Source of the DNA: Prado023 sp963706875
GTDB lineage: Bacteria; Actinomycetota; Actinomycetes; S36-B12; CAIYMF01
NCBI GenBank assembly: GCA_963706875.1
Contig: CAVPNW010000002.1
Coordinates: 1 to 64,000 of the forward strand
Direction: 5' to 3'
Length of the DNA stretch: 64,000 bases
This document shows positions 56,030 to 64,000 of the stretch, piece after piece. Every line of letters starts with the position of its first letter. Positions within the stretch are counted from its first letter, which is position 1. The translations under genes and the position numbers were made by a program. The notes below the pieces were generated by a model. It was not told the origin of the DNA and did no database searches. It worked only from the letters and a program-made list of their open reading frames with translations.

Positions 56030-57523
56030 TCAGTCGGTCAGCTGCGCCGGGATGTGGATCTCGCGCTTCATGATCTTGCCGGTTGCGGTCAGCGGGAGAT
56101 CGGAGGTCACCCAGACGATCCGGGGGTACTTGTAGGCCGCGACCCGCTCCTTGACGAACGCGCGCAGCTCGTCCTCGGTGGCGCTCGCCCCGGGCTTGAG
56201 CGTCACCGCGGCAGCGATCTCCTCGCCGAGCTCGCGGTGCGGGACGCCCACGACGGCGGCGGTGGCCACGGCCGGGTGCTCGTAGAGCACCTCCTCGATC
56301 TCGCGCGGGTACACGTTGTAGCCGCCGCGGATGATCATGTCCTTGGACCGGTCGACGATGTAGTAGTAGCCCTCGTCGTCGCGCTTGGCGAGGTCGCCGG
56401 TGCGGAACCAGCCGTCGTTCATCACCTCGGCGGTCGCCTCCGGCTTGCCCAGGTAGCCCTTCATGACGTTGTGGCCCTTGATCGCGATCTCGCCGATCTC
56501 GCCCTCGGGCGTGTCGTTCCAGTCGGCGTCGACCAGCCGCATCTCCACGCCGGCGACCGGGGTGCCGATCGAGCCGGGCTTGCGCTCGCGATCGGCGTGG
56601 TTGAACGAGGCCACCGGGCTGGTCTCGGACAGGCCGTACCCCTCGAGGATGATCGCGTCGAACGCGGACTCGAACCCGTGCAGGACCTCGACGGGCAGGG
56701 AGGCGCCGCCCGAGGCGCACACGCGCAGCGAGGACAGGTCGTAGTCGCCCCTGTTGGGGTGCTGCAGCAGCGCCACGTACATCGTGGGCACGGCCAGCAG
56801 GATCGTGACCTTGTCGCGCTGCAGGACCTCCAGGGCCTTCGTCGGCTCGAACCGGGGGATGAGGGTCAGGTTCGCGCCGACCGAGATGGCCGCGTTCATC
56901 CCGACGGTCTGCCCGAACGAGTGGAACAGCGGCAGCCCGCCGAAGACGACGTCGTCGGGTCCGACGTCCACGAGGCCGACGGAGATCTCGGCGTTGCGGG
57001 CCATGTTGGTGTGGGTCAGCTCCGCACCCTTCGGGGTGCCCGTGGTGCCCGAGGTGTAGAGCACGACCGCGGTGTCCTGGTCGTCGCGCTCGACGAGGGC
57101 GACCGGCTCGTGGGCCATCACCTGGCCGAGGAACTCCGCCGGCACGACGCTGATGAACTCCGCGCCCGCCTCGGCCGCGCCCTTGCCGGCCTCCTCGGCG
57201 ACGCCGTCCCAGGCGAACAGGGCCCGGGCCTCGGAGTCGGCCAGCACGAAGGCGACCTCGCGGGACTTGTAGAGCGGGTTCATCGGGACCACGACGCCGC
57301 CGGCCCAGAGGATGCCGTAGTAGACGATCGGCATGTGCGGGATGTTGGGCATGCTGACCGCGACGCGGTCGCCGGGCTGGACGCCGAGCTCCTGGAGCCA
57401 GCCGGCGACCCGTGCTGCGCCCTGGGCGAGCATGCCGTAGGGGACGACGGTCTCGTCGAAGGTGATGGCGGGGGCTGCGGGGGTCGACTCCGCGGTGCGG
57501 GCGAGGTTGCTGGCGAGGTTCAT
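56030..57523 (-). CDS. long-chain fatty-acid-CoA ligase / AMP-dependent synthetase
   Basis: The 497-aa product activates a carboxylic acid via an acyl-AMP. Motifs in order: the P-loop-like YTSGTTGTPKG (156-166), LPLFHSFGQTVGMN, the EGYGLSETSPVASFN loop, GWFRTGDLAKRD, and the C-terminal lysine region (LPLTATGKIMKREI). ATG 57523 begins MNLASNLARTAES, the normal opening of this subfamily; an upstream ATG at 57598 adds nothing conserved. The chain length preference is unknown. Confidence 0.94.
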   Translation of the reverse strand: MNLASNLARTAESTPAAPAITFDETVVPYGMLAQGAARVAGWLQELGVQPGDRVAVSMPNIPHMPIVYYGILWAGGVVVPMNPLYKSREVAFVLADSEARALFAWDGVAEEAGKGAAEAGAEFISVVPAEFLGQVMAHEPVALVERDDQDTAVVLYTSGTTGTPKGAELTHTNMARNAEISVGLVDVGPDDVVFGGLPLFHSFGQTVGMNAAISVGANLTLIPRFEPTKALEVLQRDKVTILLAVPTMYVALLQHPNRGDYDLSSLRVCASGGASLPVEVLHGFESAFDAIILEGYGLSETSPVASFNHADRERKPGSIGTPVAGVEMRLVDADWNDTPEGEIGEIAIKGHNVMKGYLGKPEATAEVMNDGWFRTGDLAKRDDEGYYYIVDRSKDMIIRGGYNVYPREIEEVLYEHPAVATAAVVGVPHRELGEEIAAAVTLKPGASATEDELRAFVKERVAAYKYPRIVWVTSDLPLTATGKIMKREIHIPAQLTD

Positions 57524-57727
57524 GGGCGTCCTTCCCAGGGCTGGGGGTCGCGACCGCGGGTGGGGTTGGCCCGGTGCGACTGTGGCGGGGAGTTTCACTG
57601 TAGGGCGGTTCGTGGGCCGGACTCGCGGCGGATGGCGTGGGCCATCACAGACATGTGGGTGGGTTTGGCCGCCGTGGCCGACGGCAGGGGAAGCGCCGTT
57701 GGCACGCCCGCGTGCGGGAAGGTCAGG

Positions 57728-58738
57728 TCATGCCTCCAGGGCTTCGATCCCAGCTTCGAGGTCGTCGGCCAGCGTGCCGGCGAAGGTGCTCGTCAGGTGT
57801 TCAGCGTCGCGGAAGGTGATGAGCCCGTCGATCGCGGTGCGGCAGCTGTCCCGGTCACCGCAGACCTCCTTCCTGAGGTCGACGACGTGGGTCCTCGTGG
57901 TCCTCGCGGCGGACAGCTGGGCTGAGTCGTTGGGCATTGCCTCGGCGAGCCGGTAGGCGCATGCGTCCGGGCCGGCCGCCTCGATGCACTCCGGGACATC
58001 GAATCCCGGGACCGGGGTGTCGCGGATCAGGACCGTTCGCGCACCCATGCCGGCGAAGGCCCGCACATCATCAGCCAGAGCCTGGCCGAGCCGGTCGGAT
58101 GATGCCTCGACGGTGAGCACGGTCCCGTCCTCGACGATCCGGTAGTGGTCGGACTTCGCCGCCACCAGCACGAGGATGGGCTCCTGCTGCCGGATCAGGC
58201 GCATGGCGTTGGCATGCCACTGGGTGCACTCGGTGTACTCGGCGCCTTTGCTCTCGTCGTACACGCGCTCGTCGCCGGGCGGGCAGCCCTCCTTGGTCAC
58301 CGGCAGCAGGCGCCAGTCGTGGCGTGTCGCCACCTCGACCGCGGCCCCGAACCACTGTGCGGCGTGCGAGTCGCCGTAGAGGACGACGGTGTCGCCGTCG
58401 AAGAAGCCGAAGGTGCAGTCCTCGGGGTCGGGAGCTGCGGTGTCCTTGTGGTGGGCGTAGCAGCCGTTGTCGTGGATCACAGGGGTGTCGGCCCGGGCCT
58501 GGGCCGGGGTCATGGTCAGCGCAGGGGAAGCGGTGGGCGACGCGGTGGGCGGGGAGTCGGTGGGCGACGCGGAGGGCGCAGTCGTGGTGGGGGCGGCCGA
58601 GGCCGCCCCCGAGGGCGAGTCACTCGTGTCGGTGGACTCCCCGGAGCAGCCTGCGAGGGCCAAGAGGATCAACGACACGCTCCCCGCGCCGACCCTGAGC
58701 GCGCGTGATCGAGGGCCGGACGATCCGCGACGGATCAT
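57728..58738 (-). CDS. SGNH-domain lipoprotein
   Basis: The 336-aa product has a lipoprotein signal with lipobox LALAGC (Cys31). A long Ser/Thr/Pro linker (35-80) follows, then an SGNH esterase/acyltransferase domain with VVLYGDSHAAQW (catalytic Ser124) and RDAEHLTS at the C-terminus (D311, H314). The domain resembles the SGNH part of OatA/OafB-like acyltransferases, but without the membrane acyltransferase-3 domain. It likely edits an O-acyl group on a surface glycan. It is divergent from the methyltransferase gene. Confidence 0.86.
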   Translation of the reverse strand: MIRRGSSGPRSRALRVGAGSVSLILLALAGCSGESTDTSDSPSGAASAAPTTTAPSASPTDSPPTASPTASPALTMTPAQARADTPVIHDNGCYAHHKDTAAPDPEDCTFGFFDGDTVVLYGDSHAAQWFGAAVEVATRHDWRLLPVTKEGCPPGDERVYDESKGAEYTECTQWHANAMRLIRQQEPILVLVAAKSDHYRIVEDGTVLTVEASSDRLGQALADDVRAFAGMGARTVLIRDTPVPGFDVPECIEAAGPDACAYRLAEAMPNDSAQLSAARTTRTHVVDLRKEVCGDRDSCRTAIDGLITFRDAEHLTSTFAGTLADDLEAGIEALEA

Positions 58739-58901
58739 GGCGGGCCACCTCCCCCCTCGCGTGGAGTCCGCGTAGGCCAAGCTCCTGTTCAGGATGCCCG
58801 CATCGACGGCACCCGGGCAAGGTGACGAGGTCCCCTTCCTCCGGCCGACGGGTGGCAGTCCCGTCGGTTCATCTCCCACTGCGGCCGCCATACTGGCGAC
58901 C

Positions 58902-59540
58902 ATGGCTGCCCACGACCACCGGTTCTTCACCCGCCTCTACGGGGTGGTTGCCGACCTCGGCGAGCACTCCGAACTCGGTGCCGCCCGGACCGAGGTGCTC
59001 GCCGGGGCACATGGGCGGCTGCTCATCGTCGGGCTCGGACCGGGGCACGACCTCGACCACCTGCCGGCCGCGGTGACCTCCGTCGTGGCCATCGAGCCCA
59101 GCGACTCGATGCGGGCGGCCTCGATGCCGCGAGTGGAGGCCGCCCGGGCACGCGGACTGGAGGTCGAGCTGATAGACGCAGTGGGCGAGGCGCTGCCCCT
59201 GCCGGACGACTCGGTGGACTGCGTGCTGTTCGCCTACGTGCTGTGCTCGGTCGACTCGGTGGAGGACGTCCTGGCCGAGGCGCGGCGGGTGCTGCACCCG
59301 GACGGGACGGTGTGCGTGCTGGAGCACGTGCGCGCCGAGCCGGGGACGTGGACCGAGCGCATGCAGCGCGCGGTGTCGGTCGGCGGGCTGTGGCCGCGGC
59401 TGGCCGGTGGGTGCCGGTGCACCCAGGACACGCGGGCGGCGATGGTCGAGGCCGGGTTCCACGTGGAGGACCTGGTGGAGCGCACGCTGGTGAACGTCCC
59501 GGTGGTCAACTGGACGCTGATGGGGTCCAGCCGGCCGTAG
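58902..59540 (+). CDS. class I SAM-dependent methyltransferase
   Basis: A 212-aa enzyme of the UbiE/METTL7-like type. LLIVGLGPGHDLDHL is the SAM-binding motif I, IEPSDSMRAA motif II, LPLPDDSVDCVLFAYVLCSV the post-I strand, and VCVLEHVRAEPGTWTERMQRAV the motif typical of METTL7-like members. The substrate is unknown. A CATACT at 58889-58894 may serve as a weak -10 box 7 nt before the ATG. Confidence 0.88.
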   Translation: MAAHDHRFFTRLYGVVADLGEHSELGAARTEVLAGAHGRLLIVGLGPGHDLDHLPAAVTSVVAIEPSDSMRAASMPRVEAARARGLEVELIDAVGEALPLPDDSVDCVLFAYVLCSVDSVEDVLAEARRVLHPDGTVCVLEHVRAEPGTWTERMQRAVSVGGLWPRLAGGCRCTQDTRAAMVEAGFHVEDLVERTLVNVPVVNWTLMGSSRP

Positions 59541-59667
59541 GGGCTCCAGCCGACTCGGCGCCGGGGACGATGGTCGAGCCCCTGCACGAGACCTGTCGAG
59601 AGGCGACTCCCCTATCCCTGCGGCCTATCCCCGTCAGGCGCCTCCGCCATCGTTGACGGGTCCGCGC

Positions 59668-59751
59668 TCACCGGCGCAGCGTCACCGGCTGTGACCACGT
59701 CGCCAGGTGGCCGTACTTCGCCAGGACCTGGATCTTGTCCCGGGACTTCAC
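59668..59751 (-). pseudogene. C-terminal gene remnant beside tRNA-Thr
   Basis: A 27-codon stretch on the minus strand reads KSRDKIQVLAKYGHLATWS then QPVTLRR and ends at a stop at 59668. It looks like the last strand of an Ig-like or other secreted protein but has no upstream part: the frame runs straight into the tRNA 3' end 4 nt away. It may be a remnant left by a deletion or integration at the tRNA, or chance. Confidence 0.35.
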
Positions 59752-59755
59752 ACGG

Positions 59756-59827
59756 AGCCGCCTCGGGGATTTGAACCCCGGACCTGCTCATTACGAGTGA
59801 GCTGCTCTACCCCTGAGCTAAGGCGGC
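59756..59827 (-). tRNA. tRNA-Thr (anticodon CGU)
   Basis: A 72-nt cloverleaf. The 7-bp acceptor stem is GCCGCCT (59827-59821) with AGGCGGC. The D-arm is GCTC...GAGC. The anticodon stem GCTCA/TGAGC encloses loop CTCGTAA (anticodon CGT, reading ACG), and the T-arm is CCGGGGTTCAAATCCCCG. CCA is not encoded; the next bases are CCG after discriminator T. Confidence 0.96.
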
Positions 59828-59875
59828 GCGCCTGCCTTGGGCGATCGGCGCTGCCGGACCCGGACGGACGACCCA

Positions 59876-59905
59876 ATCGTACAGAGGCTCCCCGCCGGGA
59901 CCCAA
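59876..59905 (-). promoter_or_regulatory. probable promoter of tRNA-Thr
   Basis: On the minus strand TTGGGT (59905-59900) and TACGAT (59881-59876), spaced 18 nt, form a -35/-10 pair about 50 nt before the mature tRNA 5' end. Confidence 0.55.
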
Positions 59906-59951
59906 ATGCCCGGACGCGGCGAGGTGGGCCAGTTCGAGCTGGCGACCTCGA

Positions 59952-59957
59952 TACCCT
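59952..59957 (+). promoter_or_regulatory. probable leaderless -10 box of the RgpF-like gene
   Basis: TACCCT matches TANNNT and ends 6 nt before the GTG at 59964. It supports 59964 as the true start of the frame-disrupted gene. Confidence 0.5.
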
Positions 59958-59963
59958 GACCCG

Positions 59964-61131
59964 GTGGACACTCCGGATCGGCTGGTGAGCGATGGCCTTC
60001 CGGTGGCCGACGAGGACCCACTGATCGGCGCGCTGCGCGAGGAGAACGAACGGCTGCGGGCGCAGAACCTGATGCTCACCGAGCAGATGGCAGCGGCCGC
60101 AGGCTGCGCAGACGGAGCTCGCCAAGCACCTGAAGGTGACTGCCCCACTTCGTCGGGTCCAGGAGTCCCTGAGGCACCGCGCCGGGGAGAAGCGGCGCAA
60201 GGCCTCCGTGGCCGGGGCGGACGTCGCCACATCGGCCGCTCCTACGCCTCCCACGTCCCTCGCCATCACCGATGAGCAGGCCTCCCGCCACCCCCTGCTG
60301 GCCCGGACCCGCGACTGGCTCGCCGGCCAGCCGCTGCTGCCCGAGCCGGATATCCGCCCCGTTCGTTCGGGGTGCGCCGGACGCGTCCTTGTGATCGCCC
60401 ATGTCTTCTACCCGGAGCTGTGGCCGCCGCTCGCCGACCGGATCGCGAGGATCCCGGCACCGGTGGACCTCGTCGTCACGCTCGTCGAGGGACGGTCCGA
60501 GGCCCTGGCGGACTCGATCGTGGCGCAGTTCCCCGACGTGCGGTTCGAGGTCGTCCCCAACCGCGGCCGAGACATGTGGCCGTTCGTCCGGGTGCTCGAG
60601 CTCGGGCTGGTCGGCGACTACGACGCGGTGCTCAAGCTGCACACCAAGGCCAGCGTGCATCGGATCGACGGGGACGCCTGGCGCGACCGGCTGCTCGACT
60701 CGCTATGCCCGTCGCCGGAGGGGATCGGGCTGATCCTCGAGCTGCTGCGTCGTGACCCGGACATCGGCATGGTGGCCCCTGCAGATGCGGTGCTGGGTCG
60801 GGAGTTCTGGGGGTCCAACGGGCCGATGGTGGACGCGCTGGCCGCGCGGACGGGGATCGGCGTGGATCCGGAGCAGGTCTGGTTCCCGGGGGGGTCGATG
60901 TTCTGGAGCCGACCTGCGCCGCTGAACCGGCTGCGCGATGCACGGCTCACGATCGAGGACTTCGAGCACGAGGCGGTCTCGATCGACGGGACGACCGCTC
61001 ACGCGCTGGAGCGGTTCGTGGGAGCGCTGGTCGCGAATGCCGGGATGTCCGTCATCGGGGCGGACGAGGTGGCCGGTAGGTTGGCGCAGGCACGAACACG
61101 AGGCGATTCAGGAGACGCGCATGCAGGTTGA
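59964..61131 (+). CDS. RgpF-like rhamnan synthesis glycosyltransferase, with one frameshift
   Basis: Two frames join near 60095-60130. The first gives a coiled-coil start (DEDPLIGALREENERLRAQN). The second continues as TELAKHLKVTAPLRRVQESL, then a domain with VLVIAHVFYPELWPPLADRI, EVVPNRGRDMWPFVRVL, VLKLHTKASVHRI, DIGMVAPAD and VWFPGGSMFWSRPAPL. This is the RgpF/DUF616-like pattern of rhamnose-glucose polysaccharide synthesis. The shift equals one extra base (or two missing). Either it is an error or the gene starts internally at GTG 60136. The gene overlaps rfbC by 11 bases. Confidence 0.8.
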
Positions 61132-61789
61132 GCCGATGCCCATCGAGGGCGCGTGGGTGTTCACCCCGCGGATCCTGGGCGACGAGCGGGGTGCATTCCT
61201 CGAGTGGTTCAAGGACCCCGTGTTCAGCGAAGCGGTCGGGCACCGCCTCGACCTAGTGCAGGCGAACGCCTCGGTCTCGGCCAAGGGAGTCCTTCGCGGG
61301 ATCCACTTCGCCGACGTACCGCCCGGGCAGGCGAAGTACGTGACGTGCGTGAAGGGCTCGGTCCTCGACGTCATCGTCGACATCCGCGTCGGGTCACCGA
61401 CGTTCGGGCAATGGACCTCGGTGCTCCTCGACGACAGGGATCGCCGTGCGGTCTACCTGTCAGAAGGTCTTGGCCACGGGTTCTGCTCCCTGGAGGACGG
61501 CTCGACGGTCGTGTACCTCTGCAGCGAGGGGTACAACCCGACCGGTGAGCACGAGGTGCACCCCCTGGACCCGGCGATCGGGATCGACTGGCCACTGGAC
61601 GGCATCGAGCCGGAACTGTCGGCGAAGGATGCAGCGGCCCCCACCCTGGCGGAGGCGGCGGCAGCAGGACTGCTGCCGGACTACGGAGCGTGCGTGCGTG
61701 AACGCTCTGGCCACGCCCGAGCGGCGGGGAGGGAATCCCTGCACTTGACGCTCAATCCCAACAGAATCGCCATCCTCGATGCAGGGTAG
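61121..61789 (+). CDS. rfbC: dTDP-4-dehydrorhamnose 3,5-epimerase
   Basis: RfbC epimerises the dTDP-sugar in L-rhamnose synthesis. The 222-aa cupin has DERGAFLEWFKDPVF, the active-site RGIHFAD (His62), KYVTCVKGSVLDVIVDIRVGSP, and YLSEGLGHGF. It lacks close homology at its end: about 30 residues after DYGAC extend beyond the usual C-terminus. CAGGAG lies just before ATG 61121. It overlaps the RgpF-like gene. Confidence 0.94.
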   Translation: MQVEPMPIEGAWVFTPRILGDERGAFLEWFKDPVFSEAVGHRLDLVQANASVSAKGVLRGIHFADVPPGQAKYVTCVKGSVLDVIVDIRVGSPTFGQWTSVLLDDRDRRAVYLSEGLGHGFCSLEDGSTVVYLCSEGYNPTGEHEVHPLDPAIGIDWPLDGIEPELSAKDAAAPTLAEAAAAGLLPDYGACVRERSGHARAAGRESLHLTLNPNRIAILDAG

Positions 61790-61827
61790 TCTCTCGATCA
61801 ACACCACCTCAGAGGAGTCGATAATCC

Positions 61828-62652
61828 GTGGCAATCTCGCGCACTTCGCTGGCCGCTTCAATTGCCCGCCTTGCTGCGACGGCTCCCGTCAATGCATTGG
61901 CGAACATCGAGCTAGCCGCACAATTGGGCCAAGGCAAAGGGTGGGGCGCCTGCACGGTCGAGAGGGAAGTAGCTGCGGCCCTAGAACTGCTTCGACGTGA
62001 CAGTCCTAGCGAGCGGGTTTGCGCCCTGGACGTGGGGGCCAACATAGGAGACTGGACGATAGCTCTCCTCAAGTCGCAGGTAGACGCAGAAGTCCACGCG
62101 TTCGAGCCCAGCAAGTCTACTTTCGGCCAACTAGAGCAAAGGACAAGTCATCTTCCGACCGTGCACCGGCACCAGTTGGCCGTGGGCAACCATGACGGCG
62201 ATGCGATGCTCTTCTCCGATTCCCCAGGCAGCGGGCTCGCAAGCCTTCACAATCGTCGCCTTGCCCACTTCGGAATCGAGTTCAGGAGTCAGGAAGAAGT
62301 GCCGGTTCAAAGCCTTGATTCCTGGAGCCGAACTACTGGAGTCCGCCCGAACCTCGTCAAGTTGGATGTCGAAGGGAATGAGTTCGCTGTCCTTTCGGGG
62401 GCCTCAGAGTGCCTGCAGGCTGTTCAAGTTATCCAGTTCGAGTTTGGAGGGTGCAACATCGACAGCCGAACATACTTCCAGGACTTCTGGTACTTCTTCC
62501 AGGCCCGCGGTTTCCACATTCACCGCCTCGGCCCCAGGGGACTCGCTCGTGTCGAAACCTACAGTGAGCAGGACGAATGCTTCCGAACCACCAACTACTA
62601 CGCGGTGCGCGATGGCGGCCCAAGGCGCGCTGCTCCGCCGTTCAAGCGCTGA
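61828..62652 (+). CDS. FkbM-family methyltransferase, lower GC than its neighbours
   Basis: A 274-aa SAM-dependent methyltransferase: LDVGANIGDWTIALL, VHAFEPSKSTFGQLEQ, HQLAVGNHDGDAML, VPVQSLDSW, and NLVKLDVEGNEFAVLSGA. It starts at GTG 61828 behind AGAGGAG. Many third positions are A or T, unlike adjacent genes, so it may have been acquired with or into the glycan locus. It may O-methylate a sugar. Tail-to-tail overlap of 11 bases with rfbD. Confidence 0.85.
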   Translation: MAISRTSLAASIARLAATAPVNALANIELAAQLGQGKGWGACTVEREVAAALELLRRDSPSERVCALDVGANIGDWTIALLKSQVDAEVHAFEPSKSTFGQLEQRTSHLPTVHRHQLAVGNHDGDAMLFSDSPGSGLASLHNRRLAHFGIEFRSQEEVPVQSLDSWSRTTGVRPNLVKLDVEGNEFAVLSGASECLQAVQVIQFEFGGCNIDSRTYFQDFWYFFQARGFHIHRLGPRGLARVETYSEQDECFRTTNYYAVRDGGPRRAAPPFKR

Positions 62653-63520
62653 TACTCCTCAGCGCAACCTTCAGGGCTTCTCGCCAGTCGCGGATGGGTG
62701 CGAGTCCGATATCGCCCCACCTGTCATGCCCCAGCACGCTGTACGCCGGCCGCGGGGCCGGGCGCGGGAACGCGTCGGTCGTGGTGGGGTGGACCCGTTG
62801 CGGGTCGGCTCCGATCAGGCGGTAGATCTCCCGGGTGAATCCGAACCACGTGGTCTCACCGGATGAGGTCCCGTGGTAGATCCCGGCAGGGGCGTCCGCA
62901 TCCATCAGCAGCACGATCTGGCGGGCGAGGTCCCGACTCCACGTCGGCTGTCCGCGCTGGTCATCCACCACCGAGATCTCCGGCTTGGCGGACTCCAGGG
63001 CGAGCATGGTCTTGACGAAGTTGGCGCCATGGACTCCGTACAGCCACGCAGTCCGGACGACGAATCCTCGCTCCGGCAGCACACCCCGGACCGCGACCTC
63101 GCCGGCCAGCTTCGTGCGACCGTAGGCCGAGCGGGGCGCTGGGGGCGCGTCCTCGGCGTACGGAGTACTCGCATCGCCGGCGAACACGTAGTCCGTGCTG
63201 ATGTGAACCAGTCGGGTACCGGGACGATCCGCGATCGCCGTTGCCAGGACGCGCGGCCCCTCACCGTTGACCAGCAGGGCAACGTCCTCGTGCTCCTCGG
63301 CCGCGTCGACGGCCGTGTAGGCCGCGGCGTTGACGACGACGTCCGGGCGGACCAGATCAAGGGCCGCGGCCACGGAGTCGGGGACGGTGATGTCCACCTC
63401 GGGAAGGTCCATGCCGACGACGTCGTGGCCGGCCTCCGCGATGACCTCCATGAGGTCGTGACCGAGCATGCCCTGCGCCCCGACGACCAGCCAGCGCGCG
63501 GGCGCGGCTGCCTCGGTCAC
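62642..63520 (-). CDS. rfbD: dTDP-4-dehydrorhamnose reductase
   Basis: RfbD reduces dTDP-4-keto-L-rhamnose with NADPH, the last step to dTDP-L-rhamnose. From GTG 63520 the protein is 292 aa. Motifs are LVVGAQGMLGHDL (nucleotide binding), VVNAAAYTAVDAAE, HISTDYVFAG, and the catalytic SAYGRTKLAGE (Y-x3-K). GTG overlaps the rfbB stop (GTGA), so the two are co-translated. Confidence 0.95.
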   Translation of the reverse strand: MTEAAAPARWLVVGAQGMLGHDLMEVIAEAGHDVVGMDLPEVDITVPDSVAAALDLVRPDVVVNAAAYTAVDAAEEHEDVALLVNGEGPRVLATAIADRPGTRLVHISTDYVFAGDASTPYAEDAPPAPRSAYGRTKLAGEVAVRGVLPERGFVVRTAWLYGVHGANFVKTMLALESAKPEISVVDDQRGQPTWSRDLARQIVLLMDADAPAGIYHGTSSGETTWFGFTREIYRLIGADPQRVHPTTTDAFPRPAPRPAYSVLGHDRWGDIGLAPIRDWREALKVALRSISA

Positions 63521-64000
63521 AGCGCGGGCTTCGCTTCCTTCAGCGGACGCCACCACGCCTCGTTGGCCTGGTACCACTCGACCGTGTCGGCCAGGCCCTG
63601 CTCGAACGGGACCTCGGGGGCGTAGCCCAGCTCGTCGGCGATCTTGGTGATGTCCACCGAGTAGCGCAGGTCGTGGCCCTTGCGGTCCTCGACTCGGCGG
63701 ACCATCTCCCAGCCGACGCCCATGGCGGCGAGCAGCCGCTCGGTGAGCTCGACGTTGGTCAGCTCGGTGCCGCCACCGATGTTGTACGTCTCGCCTGCGC
63801 GGCCCTTGGCCAGGACCAGGTTGATACCGCGGCAGTGGTCGTCGACGTGCAGCCAGTCGCGGACGTTGAGCCCCTCGCCGTACAGCGGCACCTGCAGGCC
63901 GTCCATCAGGTTGGTCACGAACAGCGGGATGACCTTCTCCGGGAACTGGTGGGGCCCGTAGTTGTTGGAGCAGCGCGTGATGCAGACATCCATGCCGAAC
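63517..64000 (-). CDS. rfbB: dTDP-glucose 4,6-dehydratase, partial (N-terminus beyond the window)
   Basis: The last 161 or so residues are present: FGMDVCITRCSNNYGPHQFPEK is the characteristic C-terminal half opening, then PLYGEGLNVRDWLHVDDHC, YNIGGGTEL, and RVEDRKGHDLRYSVDITKI. RfbB converts dTDP-glucose to the 4-keto-6-deoxy sugar. It overlaps rfbD and with rfbC completes the rhamnose route except RfbA. Confidence 0.95.
   Translation of the reverse strand, partial: FGMDVCITRCSNNYGPHQFPEKVIPLFVTNLMDGLQVPLYGEGLNVRDWLHVDDHCRGINLVLAKGRAGETYNIGGGTELTNVELTERLLAAMGVGWEMVRRVEDRKGHDLRYSVDITKIADELGYAPEVPFEQGLADTVEWYQANEAWWRPLKEAKPAL

Overview
This window comes from a very GC-rich actinobacterial chromosome. 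The evidence is Lsr2, a fused two-AAA ClpC, DisA beside RadA, an actinobacterial short ArgA, a class II HelD, a DUF2342 metalloprotease, abundant GTG starts and several TANNNT boxes 6-8 nt before start codons (leaderless promoters). I cannot assign a genus. A sigma-28-like promoter suggests a motile relative. No phage, insertion sequence, CRISPR array or rRNA was seen; one tRNA is present.

Layout. (1) 1-6.3 kb: radA, disA, an unnamed conserved gene and clpC, all broken by many small frameshifts. The products are otherwise full length and conserved, so these look like sequence errors near a contig end. (2) 6.5-15.3 kb: lsr2, ppc, argA, a GyrI-like gene, an HAD hydrolase, a K+ channel, a secreted protein and a DUF2252 protein, with an intergenic repeat cluster between ppc and argA. 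(3) 15.3-38.1 kb: a long, mostly minus-strand cofactor and housekeeping block. It runs penicillin acylase, dacB, DUF2342, tilS, hpt, ftsH, folE-folP-folB-folK-DUF3180, two PH-domain membrane proteins, DUF6188, DUF2520, then panC-nadB-nadC-coaX. Many genes overlap by 4 bases. An orphan NuoD-like gene sits on the other strand inside it, and panD is absent between panC and nadB.

(4) 38.2-47.7 kb: ppa, a GAF-PAS-PAS-GGDEF-EAL protein with a candidate sigma-28 promoter, DUF2461, helD, a GT2/DUF2304/AI-2E exporter trio and a 3-methyladenine glycosylase. (5) 47.7-59.5 kb: a less GC-rich secreted glycosidase, a large GT4, a fasciclin lipoprotein behind a perfect 17-bp palindrome, PPK2, a cytochrome P450, a subtilisin, an acyl-CoA synthetase, an SGNH lipoprotein and a methyltransferase. 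(6) 59.7-64 kb: tRNA-Thr(CGU) with a gene remnant at its 3' side, then a rhamnose/cell-surface glycan locus (RgpF-like, rfbC, FkbM, rfbD, rfbB). FkbM has visibly lower GC.

The folate genes (folE, folP, folB, folK) and the NAD/CoA genes (panC, nadB, nadC, coaX) form compact pathway units. The last 4 kb supplies dTDP-L-rhamnose and its transfer into surface polysaccharide. I found no clearly new multi-gene system. The best leads are the sigma-28/c-di-GMP link, the fasciclin operator, the orphan NuoD, the ppc-argA repeats and the tRNA-adjacent remnant.
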